Program-made: the position numbers and the translations under genes
Shown: positions 18,711-31,068 of the stretch, in pieces
How positions within the stretch are numbered: position 1 is the stretch's first letter
How the letters are laid out: every line of letters begins with the position of its first letter
Notes under the pieces: model-generated
Seen by the model: the letters and a program-made list of their open reading frames with translations, nothing else
Databases searched by the model: none
Told to the model about the DNA's origin: nothing
NCBI RefSeq assembly: GCF_963855985.1
Contig: NC_087105.1
Span: 8,868,501 to 8,932,500, forward strand
Length of the DNA: 64,000 nt
Direction: 5' to 3'
DNA from: Ostrinia nubilalis
Lineage: Eukaryota; Arthropoda; Insecta; Lepidoptera; Crambidae

Positions 18711-21700
18711 GTAAGTATTGAATTTTTAATGTTAATTACACATTTGCCGTGGTTTTGCGTACATTTTGTATGCTTTGTTTGATATGCATATAGTTCCTGA
18801 TAAAAATTTTAAGGTGGTCCTTCCGTATATCGAGAGATATTCTGTAAAGAAGACCACGCCCCAAGTACACTATTCTTATTTGAATTTTAATTCAGATTTT
18901 CTTGTTAATTCGGGTCTTATACGATTATAACGCTTACAGGATGCAATAAGAATCTATCTAGATCATACATCTTTTTGTAAATTCTTGAGAATTCCAATTT
19001 TTAATTCATGAATCGAAATTAAAAGTTTCTATTCCTTCAAGTGCAATAATTAAAATTTGCGTGTTTTCATACCCACAATATTCTTATTAATAATTTTACA
19101 TACAAATTAAGCTAAGTATTTTATATAGTAATTTTCATGATAGTGTACGGCTTGATAAAAATGCATCTATTTGATCATAAAGAAAAGAAAAGAAGGGAAA
19201 CTTGCTTTGTTATTTATTGTGTAATTTAGCATGTGTTTCAAATATTTCATACTGCAGATGTGTAGTTGTATATTGTGTGTAGTTATATATTCTTTGAATT
19301 GAACTTCGGAAACCCAATATTATGCCTGTACCTACACTTCACATTCTTTATTATTATAGCTGTTCATTTAATTATTTCTTTCTAAGTGAGAAAGACCATA
19401 TTAAAATGAAATTTAAGAGGATCAGGTTAGGTATAATAACTGCTTTCTGTAACAATTATTAGATATATTACAGAAATTAGCAAACTGAAATGTTAACACG
19501 ACTGTTAAAATGTTAGGCTAAAGGGCTGTGACAATTTTATTCTTAGTAAAATGTTAAAATATTTTTAATTATTTATACCAAGTATATTAACATTCTAATT
19601 TCCCAATGGAATGAATCATTATTTAAAAATTATGTGATGTCCGACTCAGTTATACCGTATAACTTATACGCCACATATAATTCAAGTTAAAACAATTCCA
19701 AATAATATCAATGAAGTATGCTGCTTTTTTTGTCCTATTTGTTTTATTTTTAAAAAATATTTACAAAATGGATAACTAAGTACTTTTTCAATCAATTAAG
19801 TTTTTGGAAGACAATTTGGAAAGGTTCAATTAAAATGGTATCAAAATTTTTATGGACTTAAATGATATGAATTTACAACATAACATCATTGAAAAAATAT
19901 ATTTCTCCTTTCCTTAATTCCGATTTTTGGAACTTTGACTATGTTTTGGATTGCTTATTATTTGATGTTTATTGATTATTGACTGGAGAGAAACTTTTAT
20001 AATAAATACTGTACAGGCTTATTCTGTGGTCTCAGCCTCTTTATAAACAATGCAATTCTTAAGAAAAGTTAGTGATAATGTGGTGAGCTGAGAATTTGCT
20101 GCCCCCTTACTACTTTCTACTTACATGAAAGGCCTGTAATGTACTACAGGCTAGTGTCAAAATGCAAACGTGAAAAAATTACTCTTTTATGCCCCTGTCT
20201 TGCCACCAACCGCGAGCTAACTTGTTAGCAACGCCATCTCGTGGTGGCACAAAGAACTAGCCCATGATTATATGACTCAAGTTTTCTTATTGCCGCAATT
20301 AACCGAAATAATTGCGGCAGTAATATAATTTTATTCATGGATCGAAATGCACTTTTCAATTTGTGCCCATATTACCTTACCTTTTTAAATCTTTTTACCT
20401 TTTTCATCTAATGACTAGTCTTAGTTCCAATTAGATCGAGTTTTTTTTACTGATAATTCTATCTGAAATATCGATTGTATCGAGAGCCCTACCCTAGGTT
20501 GATAAAAGTACCTATTTAATTTTAAAAAAAACAAAGCATGCTTAACTTTTTTAATAGGCTTTTCGAATTGTGCTTATCAAACGACCCATGGGTATAGAAC
20601 AGACTTATCTGGTTCAGTACAATCTAGTTATCATAGTTAGACATCTCGAGCGTCTTGAGAGCCCCATTGGGTCGATATTGAGCCGTCTTGGAGGCCGACA
20701 GCCGAGCTACATAACCGCGCGTTCTATTTTTGTTGTAGAAACCAAGTTGTTAGGCTCCAATATAGGAACTTTATATTATCTGACTCTTTGAGACACTGAT
20801 AAAGAACTACAAAGAACTACTCATTCTTGGCTTATTTTTTCAATATCAGAACCAAATAATCAAGGGAGATGCCAGTAAGAAGTTTGATTTCTCTGAATAA
20901 GAGACTTTGCGAAAAGTTCTTGGCACTCCTTTAATACTTGTAAGCACTATTCTGTAGTGGCAGTGGCAACTCGGCAGTCTGTGATTAGTTGGACCTGAGA
21001 CGAGCGACATACAGTTACACCATTCTGTTAATAATGTCAGACTATGATTCCTTGCCCCATTTCTCTGTGGTTGCTTACGGCCTGGTTGCTGGGTCGTTAA
21101 AATCAGTCCACTAGTGTATTTATCCCCATTAGGAGCAGCTCGGCTGTCCCCCTATAAGTGAACAATGACTCACCCCAAGGGGAATAGAAATTACAGTCGG
21201 CATCTACGATAAAAAACGTAGCAGACAGCTTAGGACCTATTTCTAGGTAGTCTATTCTAGTTTTTAAAACTTAGGCACGGGATTGCAGCCTTGTGCGTGT
21301 TTAGCGCGGTTCGATAACGGCCATCGCGCCAATTGAGCGCATCCGCGTTTGTGTCAAAGGACATAGCACGCGCTTCAAGACGCGCAACTCGCCCCAAGGT
21401 TATCCACACATCCGTAGGCAAAACGCCGCTCTGGTTGCTCATGTAGGATGTGCTTTATAGCTAGCACATCTGATAGCTGTGATAAATCTTTCGCTCGTAC
21501 TTACAACCAGCCAACTCCTATTAGAAGATAATAAGACTTCCCCCGCATTAAATTCCAACTGTGGAACTTTTTCCAGAAGGATCTGAATCTCTAGCAAAAT
21601 GCATTTGATTCAGCCTACAGTTAAATTCCTGTAGTAACGTGGGTGAACATCACTACGTTTGACGTAACGACTGAAAAACTATTTCGTTTGTCTCGGAAAC

Positions 21701-24700
21701 TTGCACATTCACGGGCTCAAAACTTACTACTTCAACACAGCTCCTTCATCATGATATAATCTGAATAGATGAGCATACATAAAAGATGCCATTGCCAATA
21801 CGTGAATAGTTACGGCCTTCCGCGCCCATCCCAACATTGTATAACTTCACATTATGGCATGAATGAATTTGCCTGAATAGGCTATGCGTCTCGTTTTCAG
21901 CTTCGTTAGTGGATGTACTCCCTATTCAAGGGATTTTTCAACTCATACCTACAATCTACATATTTATATCTTCTAATAAAACCTGGTGCTCGCTGCGTGA
22001 AAGCCTTTATGACTTGCTAATTTGGTTGAGGTAAAAAAGCTGTCATGACGGATTCACTTTCTTTGGGTGTTACAATAAAATCCCATAATCTTTTCAGTAC
22101 TTTTCCCGTACATACTAAAATTCGCACTTCTTTTCATACCTACCTCGTAATCTGCACTGGGGTGTGAAATTAGAAACAGACTTACGAATGATATAGGGCT
22201 CGTCAAAAAGGAAAACCCTTTTCCGAGATAATTCGGTTCAATTCACAAAGGCCTCCTCGATGAACTCATTAGAAGTTCTTCATTTTCCACAGTGTGTAAG
22301 TTTTCGCATGCTGGGAATTTTCCACTACGCTGCCCAGTGGAGTGATCTTAAAATCCCTTAAGTGTTTGATGGTGTAGCAGTAGCACAAGGCGAGCGCAAT
22401 TTGCGATAGCGACCATATATCTTGGCAGAAATTGTCTGACAGATCGTCTGCGTCTAAGCCGAGGCTAAGGTCCTGGTCGGTGCTGACGCAAGTGCCGCAC
22501 TTCCCGCAGGATGTCGGGAATGAGAGCGTGTCCTCATAACTCTAGCTGTCGTGGGTGGCGATCGTCGCAGACATTGTGTAACTCCTCGTCCTAATGATAT
22601 CCTCATTATTCAGCCGCGTCTAACCGCTGGCCGCGGCTGCGCTTTTTTCAAGCGGTTTAATTACATCGTCGAATGCGGCCGCCTCGTTAGTACCCGAAAC
22701 AAAGACAAATTGTGCCGTCGCCGCCACTTTGTTAGCGTTATCAATTGTCCTTATATTCTTTCCTTTCTTTTCGTAAACTGGCCTACGAAGTGTTGTGATA
22801 AACGCAGACCAAGATTGATCTACATTTTTCTTTGTCGCTATTAATCTAATTTTGGATTGGGTAGCAAAATTTAAGCTTCAAGTCGCAATTACCCCTAGAA
22901 GGTTATTACGAGCACGGTATTAGATTTCTTGTTGCTTAAAGTTTCGCTGTTAATTAAAGAAGGTTGTTTATAGTCGTTGAGCATCGTAATTGTCAAGTTG
23001 CATTAACTGTGAAGTCTATTTTCTGAAGGTAGGGTCCACGGCTTCTGAGGATTACGAAGTTTATTTAATACGCCTTCCACGTAGTAATTGTGATTCATGT
23101 GGTCGCTCTAGACGAGCTGAAATTGCGTCTATTTGAGAATGTTTGGTCGAGCTGTGAATATTTATCTCACCAGACCACAAATTCCTAACCTTTTTCAGAC
23201 GGCAAGGCTTTTGAAAAGTCTATTGAATGGCGCTTCCTTACAAAAGAAGTTAATATTTAGCCCTCGTAGGAATGGAATAAAAATAAGGCAAAATACTGGA
23301 CGGCTTTAGGATCATGATCAAATAAATTTTCGTAGCTCTGAATATAGGCAAATAAACTTATGCTCAACATTTCACTAATTTAGTATGAAATTTTTGATAT
23401 CTACTACCTGGATAAATCATCTTAGCTGGAGATTTTTCAGTAGGTGCTCATTTTTAGTTAGGACATTATAGATCTGAAGCTTAGAAACCACTATACTGAA
23501 CTTTACACTCTACTGAAAATACTGAAATTTTGTAAAGCTTATGATCATCACTTTGTAACTAGATCCTTCCAGAACGTTTTATGTAACAGGCGAATCTTTT
23601 TAATGCCACTTGTTCTAAAGTTTTCACGACTTAACTTTTCAACCTTGAAGATACTTAAACAGACTTGGAAATCAGAATTACCGTCTCGGTAACTAAGTCA
23701 AGCGACCAAAATGTTTTAGGACTTACGTGTATTGGGTCGGGTATTCCCAACCCTAATGCCTTAAATTCCTTTTGTGAAATAAAAAAATCCCGATGTACGT
23801 CGGCAAACAAAAGCATTGTTACGTAACCAGCTCAGTTTGGATGTAACAGAAACCTGTAAAATTTGCGGGTATATGGATCTCAAAGAGGTAACGACACAAT
23901 ACGTTGCGTGCGCTAGCCCAGCTCAGATAAGCCCCTGACGACAAGGTATATTTTGCAAAGGTTACAAGGCCGCTCCGAAGGAAATTGGTCTGTCTATTTA
24001 GGTACATATAGCACAGTGGGGTCGACGCAGATAGAGATCTAGGCATTCAATATACAGCGATAGCGCTGTTGAGACAAAGGCCAGGTATATCATCTGGGTT
24101 TATGGGCTGAAAAAGTTCTCAATATTGCAGCCTTGTTTTATAGATCCTATTCTTTTTATTTTCAACCTTTCAAAAAGTTATTGGAACTTAAGTTTAGCAT
24201 TCTTAAATCTCAGATTTCCAAATGACAAAAGTCATTAAGAAAAGATTACTGTAATCTGTAGATAAATCCATACAATGTCGGGTCATTACGTAATTCTTAA
24301 AACAAGTACTGGACAACAAATATAGTGTTCCTCTCGATAATGTAGTGCACGCGATTTCCCCCCACCTGCCCATTTTCATTTAACACGTACTGAATGGCGG
24401 AGGACCGAGCTCTATGTATACCTGACACTCGTATGATGAATTAGTACCCGCAACTTAATTAAAGAGAGTCGAAAGTAGACATGATTATTGTAGGTTTGTT
24501 GTTTGTCAGTGGAACATTGCGATTGCGAGGATGCCTTCATGACAGGGCGTTGGCCACTATCAAATGGAGATCACAATTATTTTCTTACTGTAATAATACG
24601 CCATACAGATTATATTTTCGTCAAGAAAATTTGCTGTTCAAGCCTATTGATGTAACAATTTCAACACAAATCTTACCAAAACTGAATCAAATAGCTAGAA

Positions 24701-27312
24701 CTTGTTATTCAATGAGCAGCACTTAAATAGTTTTTGTCCAAAGGAAAATAAATTTTAATTTCAACTGAAAAATTCACAAAGTAGGTATGTTGCTGCAAAA
24801 CCGGGCCAGTCTGCACAAAACAAACCCCTTGAAACGCAAGTCCAATTAGGACTTAAGCAGCGCTTTTAATTTTCTTCGCCCATTCCCGTTTTCAGTAGCT
24901 TGTCGTTAATAAATGTGTTTCACTTTGCGTTTCACAGTCCTTAACTTCTCACCCAGTTGCGTGATTGATAAGCGGGCCAAATTACTGTTACTTGCCGATA
25001 CAAATTAAGTAATTAAGTAATAAATGTAAGAACAAAAATACCTGTTTGTATTATTATTATAAAGAGCTGTGGTTTTCTGAATAAATAAAATAAAAATAAA
25101 ATTTCAGTAGGTATCATGTAAGCTTACGTAACACGTTCAAGGAAAACTCCGTTGCTATTACGTGTGATATTTCCCTTAGGTCTCCAATAAAAGGTTTATG
25201 GTTCATTCGGAGGTGTTAGATTCCTGACACACCGGCATCAGCGATTCCCGAAGCCATTAACGGTACGCTGAAGGCTTCCAATAATATTGTAGTTAAAACT
25301 AATGACTTCCAAAACGACCACCTCATGGCTTTTTCTGGGTCGTTACGAGACGTGTCTGCAGGCTATAGAGGATCGTATTCGTATTCAATTAATGCTGTAC
25401 TGTAGTATATCAAATATCATTCTCGGAAACAATTTTATTTGCCAAGAGTTCTAAGAATCCGAATAGGTGAGTGTTCTACATTATTGATTGACATAGTTAT
25501 ATCAGCGAGCTGTTCGTCCAGCAACGAAAATATTTTAGGTTTAATTTATTCGTTCCGTTCATTTATTAATCGATATCCAATTTGCATCGGTGATTGATCT
25601 GTATTTTGCGTATCCCATTACAGAATAATTTCAGCTAAACCAACGTTCTTTCTGTAGATTTTAGTAAGCTTTCAGTAAAGTAAGCTTTCAGAAAAATAAA
25701 TCACTCTAATCTTCAAAACACTTACTTGAATATAAAGGTGATAAAATAGTTTACTTGTAAGCGGTTATAAAGAATGGTGAGGCTTATTCACTAAATTATT
25801 CAAATCGCATGCTATCGTTCGAAAGGGGAGCCAGTGTGCTTGGCGCCAAGTACGGAAAAGCTGGCTGAGTCATTCGGACTGGCGCCATAGTAAGTGTCCC
25901 TGTCATAAAACACCGCGGCTTCGTAAGAATTACTAATTCCTTTATCGTCTACAAACGAGTTCGAATTTACCCCTAATGTCAGCCTTGCATTTTAAATTGT
26001 ACAAAAGTATCAGGATTCAAATCAATAACTTGATTTACTTTAAAGCCGTAGGAAAGAAGCTTATTTTCAGAAAGTCTACAAATCTTCGTTATAGGTCACG
26101 CAAACTGGTTATGCCACGACTATGCCATAGTGGATAATATAAAGATTCGGTTTGAAAAATATTGACTGCTGAGAATTTATTTTCGTGATACTTTTTAAGA
26201 TGAAAGATAGCAAAGTGACATGATAAACGCCTAGCGATTCTTCTGCCCTGGCACTTTTCTTTAATATTGGGTATTTCCCTTCACTTTGTAATATGACGAG
26301 CCGGCCTTCGTCTGCCCTCGCAGCTTGCCTTTGTATCGAATTACCACGATAAAAGTCTTGCTGAGAAATATCTCGAAAGCTTTCACATTCCCTTTGAGCG
26401 AACTAATAGCGGAGAAATAATCGTATCGATTCAAGCCCAAGGATAATGGTGTGAGAGAAAAGTAACGTTAAGGCTTGGTATATCTGCTAAAGTAGGTATT
26501 TCGCGCTGTCAAAATCTGCGCGCGCAATACTTCGCCGAAAACAGCGCGCCAAAGAGCTCTCGCGGCTACACAGTATAGAAATACGCAGTTTAGAAAATAA
26601 TACGCAGTTGGTTAAGTTAGGTTGATTTCCTTCCGTTCAAGCGTCACACTCACTGCACTTTCTAATACAAATCATATCCAAGTGATACAAATTAAAACAA
26701 CTTTCAAAATTTTTGGGAATATATTTTAGAATCGAATAAATATAGAATATAACTGCCAAAGTAAACACGGTTCAAAGAGGCGTGGCGTCACCCGACCTTC
26801 CGGAAGTTCCGCGCCGGCTAAAAGAATTTCACGATTACGTCACCCGACCTATCGGTAGATCCTCGGGAGCTTGAGCGATTAGAAAAACATTTTATGATCA
26901 GTTACTCGTAGTAGCGATTATTTAGAGCTTGGATAATAAATTATAGTTGTTGCAATTCACAAAGCTTTGCATGTGGTTAATTACATTAATCAGTACACGC
27001 ATCAATTTTGTTCAGTCTTTTTGTTTATTAATAAATAAAAATATCATACTAAAATTGCATACATATTTGTTTGTATTGGTCTGGGTGCTTTCTTTCCATA
27101 ATTTATGTATAACGTATGTACGGGGCTCTGTATCGAAAATCACTATGAGCAATGAGCAATGAGCATCACACACTGTTACCTGGAGTGCATTACCGCAGCA
27201 AAATTTTTATAAATGTTGTGCTTTAGAGAGTCGAGAGTATAGCAGATAATTAGTCCATCGTGAGCAGAAATTTGTCCACTAATAGCAAAATTCGTTCAAA
27301 TTATAGTTTTAA
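18711..27312. other. 8.6 kb without recognised genes
   Basis: No open frame here shows domain similarity or a plausible chain of splice sites, and no repeat family was recognised. The sequence is largely unique in appearance. It may be an intron or regulatory DNA. Confidence 0.5.
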
Positions 27313-28320
27313 AGTTATTGGCTAGAAGATTCTTTTATCTTGCAGCTTAGACCTTTAGCTACAGACCTTAGACAGTATTTTTGAAACATTCTTACGCATG
27401 GTGGAGGAAGGGACGCTCTAGAGCAGTGGTTCTTAACCGGTGGTCCGCGGACCACTGGTGGTCCCTGGAGGCATTCCAAGTGGTCCACGATGTGCACTTG
27501 CACACCTTGGTCAAAACCACTTTTAACTGATTTTTGCAGTCAAACTGGTTTTGACCGATTATGAGGTGGTCCCTGACAAGACAGAAATTTGGTAAAATGG
27601 TCCCTCATGACTTAAAGGTTAAGAACCACTGCTCTAGAGACTCAAAACTACAAGGATACACATGAACTCCAGTTTTAAATCCGTTGATATCTGCTGCATC
27701 TGCCATGTTTTTGGCTATAAGATTCTTCTATATTACGGCTTAGACCTTTAGCTACAGACCTTAGACAGTATTTTTGTGAAAATTCTTACGCATGGTGGAG
27801 GAAGCGACGCTCTAGACACTCAAGTCTACAAGGAGTCACATCAACTCCAGTTTTAAATCCGTTGACATCTGCTGCATCTGCCATCTTTTTGGGTAGAAGA
27901 TTCTTCCATCTTGCAGCGTAGACCTTTAGCTACAGACCTTAGACAGTATTTTTGTGAAAATTCTTACGCATGGTGGAGGAAGGGACGCTCTAGACACTCA
28001 AGTCTACAAGAAGTCATATGAACTCCAGTTTTAAATCCGTTGACATCTGCTGCATCTGCCATCTTTTTGGGTAGAAGATTCTTCCATCTTGCAGCTCATC
28101 TCTTAGACCTTTAGCTACAGACCTTAGACAGTATTTTTGAAACATTCTTACGCATGGTGGAGGAAGGGACGCTCTAGAGACTCAAGTCTACAAGGAGTCA
28201 TATGAACTCCAGTTTTAAATCCGTTAACATCTGCTGCATCTGCCATCTTTTTGGCTAGAAGATTCTTCTATCTTACAGCTTAGACCTTTAGCTAGAGACC
28301 TTAGACAGTATTTTTTATTA
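27313..28320 (+). repeat. About 178-bp tandem repeat, five units
   Basis: Units start near 27313, 27711, 27889, 28067 and 28253, with GCTAGAAGATTCTT or close variants, then CTTAGACCTTTAGCTA and CATGGTGGAGGAAGGGACGC, ending ATCTGCTGCATCTGCCAT. The first unit is lengthened by the MITE at 27424; the last is cut short. Short frames inside are not convincing genes. Confidence 0.85.
27424..27631. mobile_element. hAT-type MITE with 8-bp TSD
   Basis: Ends CAGTGGTTCTTAACC and GGTTAAGAACCACTG are perfect inverted repeats. CTCTAGAG flanks both sides (27416-27423 and 27632-27639). Length 208 bp. Sister repeat units without the insert show a single CTCTAGA site, confirming the insertion point. Confidence 0.9.
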
Positions 28321-29218
28321 TTTATTTGTGTCAGTGTGCTCTTCTAAAGAGTGTAAGACGATTGTATGTAGGTACTATTAAAATGTAATTTTAACTCATT
28401 GGTTTTGTCTCATATGTGAGGAATGTACTATGTATCATGAGTAGAGTCTTTGTTTAAAAGGATGCGAACGATTTAAATTTCAATAGGTAGACAAAATTGA
28501 TAATTCTTAATTATCAAAAATTTAAGCTTTCTCCAGTAACACTGATATTATTATACTGTGACTCATCAAAGTCATCATTGTCAAAAATATTGACAAATCG
28601 CGAACTGTCACGCCCAAAAAACTGACACGCGTCCGTCCTCCGTAAGCGCCACCGCGCGACTGATTGAGATTGTCCAAGCCGTCATGTATATTGATGTGCC
28701 GTTCCCGAGAGCGCTCTCTCAACTGAGAATATTCTCAGGAGCGTTCCCGGGAGCGTTCTCCTAAGTGAGAAAGGTTGAGAATCATATTTATCAAATGGAA
28801 ATAAACAAACTATCTTAAGTAAAATAGTATTAAATTAAGTCAACAGATAAGTGTATATTAAACAATACACTCTATTTGCAGTGAAAGGCTATATTCTCAG
28901 TGTTCTCGAGAATATTCTCGGGAACTTTCTCGGCAATATTCTCGGCAACTGCACCTTTATTATATTTTATTTTTTTCGTCGTGAAATGTCGTTTTAATGA
29001 TATGTAAGATGACAGAAATTTCTTTTTACACGTAATTAAATAATGTAACTGTCCATTTTTTCGTTTTTAACACGGTCTTATTAGGTCATCGTGTATGTAA
29101 CTAACTATGTAATGGAATCTTAGAATCTGAATTACACTCACTTCTAAGTCTTGTATCATCATGAAACTTGGCAATTATATGTAGATTAGAAATTACAATA
29201 CAATATTGTGGTACCAGC

Positions 29219-29460
29219 TGGTCTGATGATGGGACGGTGGCCAAAAGAACTCCTAAACGAAACGGCGGAATCACTTCGAGTTTGGATTCATTGGATGTCT
29301 TTTCGAGATCTTTAAGATAATGTCCAGGGTCCTAATGATGGAGTCAGGAGGTAGCCATAGAAACTCCTAAACGAAACGGCGGAAACTCATCGAGTTTGGG
29401 TTCGTTGGATTTGTCTTTTCGAGCACTTTAATGCTAGATGATGTCCAGGGTCCTGATGAT
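29219..29460 (+). repeat. 120-bp sequence repeated twice
   Basis: Two copies share ACTCCTAAACGAAACGGCGG, a CGAGTTTGG stretch and GATGTCCAGGGTCCT or ATGTCCAGGGTCCTAATG. They lie within the hAT-like element. Confidence 0.7.
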
Positions 29461-29654
29461 TTTTGGCTTTTTAGTGCTGTTAGTAATTAAAAGCGTGTTT
29501 TTAGTTTTTTAAACTATTGTTATTAGACATTAAGGGCATATTTCACAATCGCTTAGTAAGAGCCTGTTTCGCCACTTCTGGATAAATTGTGGATAGCCTG
29601 TCTGATGGATCATTTGACACATTTTTATAGAAAATACGTGCTAGCTAGATTGAA

Positions 29655-30655
29655 CCGACACTTAACGAATATATCCCGGACATTAGTCTGTACGAGATTA
29701 GAATGGTTTTCAAACAGCTGAAAAACAACAAGGCACCGTAATCACGCCTGGGCTTCTGAAAGCAGGCGGAACGCCGCCGGTACTAAAGGCTTTTCAGAAA
29801 CTATTTGATTCCGTCATCCTCGAGGGAATAACGCATACGGCATGCCAAAGAAGAATGGTGATACTCCTCTTCAAAAAAAGGTGACAAAACCTTGTTGAAG
29901 AATTATAGACCCATTTCGCTCCTGAGCCATGTCTACAAGCTGTTTTCGATAATCATTACGAAGTCACGCTAGCAGGCTCGACGACTTTCAGCCCCCCGAA
30001 CAAGCCGGTTTCCGAAAATGCTTTAGTACCATATAACATAATAATATACGCTACGGAAGATAAAGGAGTATAATCAGCCACTTTGCGTTTGTGAACTATG
30101 AGCAAGCCTTCGATTCAATTGAGACATGGGCAGTGCTTCAGTCTCTTCAACTGTGCCAAATTGACTATTGATACATTAAAGTGTTGAAAGGCTTGTACAA
30201 ACACGCCACAGTGACAGTCCGTTTTAAGATCAGGACCCGAAACCTATCCAGTTGCAGCGAAGGGTGAGACAGGGAGACGTCATCACCACCGCCCTGGAAG
30301 ATGTTTTCAAGCTTCTGGGCTGGAGCGGATTCAGCATAAATATCAACGGCGAGTACATCACCCAGACAGCAGACGATGTCGTAGTCATGGCTGAGATCGT
30401 GGAAGATCTAGATCTACAATGCTCGATGGCCTCAATAGAGTCTCTCAACAAGTGGGTCTCAAAATGAACATGGACAATAAAAATCATGTCTAAAGACCGT
30501 GTTGCACCCACTCCTCTAAAAGTTGGCACTCGAAGTTGTTGACAATAATGATCTGGGACAAACAGTCCAGTTAGGTAGGTCTAACTTCGAAAATAAGGTC
30601 AATCATCGAATCCAGCTCGGCTGGGCAGCCTTCGGGAAGCTTCACGATATTTTGA
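29655..30655 (+). pseudogene. Degenerate RTE family A reverse transcriptase copy
   Basis: It matches about 590-1640 of the full copy, from TATCCCGGACATTAGTCTGT to TTCGGGAAGCTTCACGATAT, with many small deletions and substitutions that break the frame. It is older than the copy at 1-2127. Confidence 0.85.
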
Positions 30656-31068
30656 CGCGGCTTCTCCGTCGCGTCGCCGCTCCGCTTTAAATCCACTTTG
30701 AATCCGCTTGCAATCCGCCAGGGTGGCAAGGGCCTTAAAACTCAGAGGCACACTGATGTTCAAATACCGTAGCCGAGTCCTAAAGCCGCGGTACGCGTTC
30801 ACCACGAAAAGAGTGAGCAAGACAGCAATATCTCACTCACACGTTTCATACCTTGTTTATTACGACTAGTCTTAACGCCCAGTTAATAAAACATCGAAAC
30901 ATTATAAATAATATCACATATAGACAACAAAATTAAAATTAAACCTAAATGTATTCTGTCGAGAACACTGAGAATATTCCCGGGAGCGTTCTCGGTTCTC
31001 GAGAATATTCTCACTGGGAATATTGCCGGGAACGAGAACTTTCTCAGCGGCACATCTCTAGTCATGTA

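Larger units (their letters stand above)
28689..31060. mobile_element. hAT-like element with 8-bp TSD and nested RTE relic
   Basis: The left end TATTGATGTGCCG and right end CGGCACATCTCTA are inverted. GTCATGTA flanks both sides (28681-28688, 31061-31068). Both subterminal regions carry repeated GAGAATATTCTC and CGGGAACG motifs. Inside are a 120-bp tandem pair (29219-29460) and an RTE copy. No transposase was seen. Confidence 0.8.

Noticed and set aside
30230..30529. Short frames on both strands
   Set aside because: Fragments of the degenerate RTE reverse transcriptase copy and their shadow.
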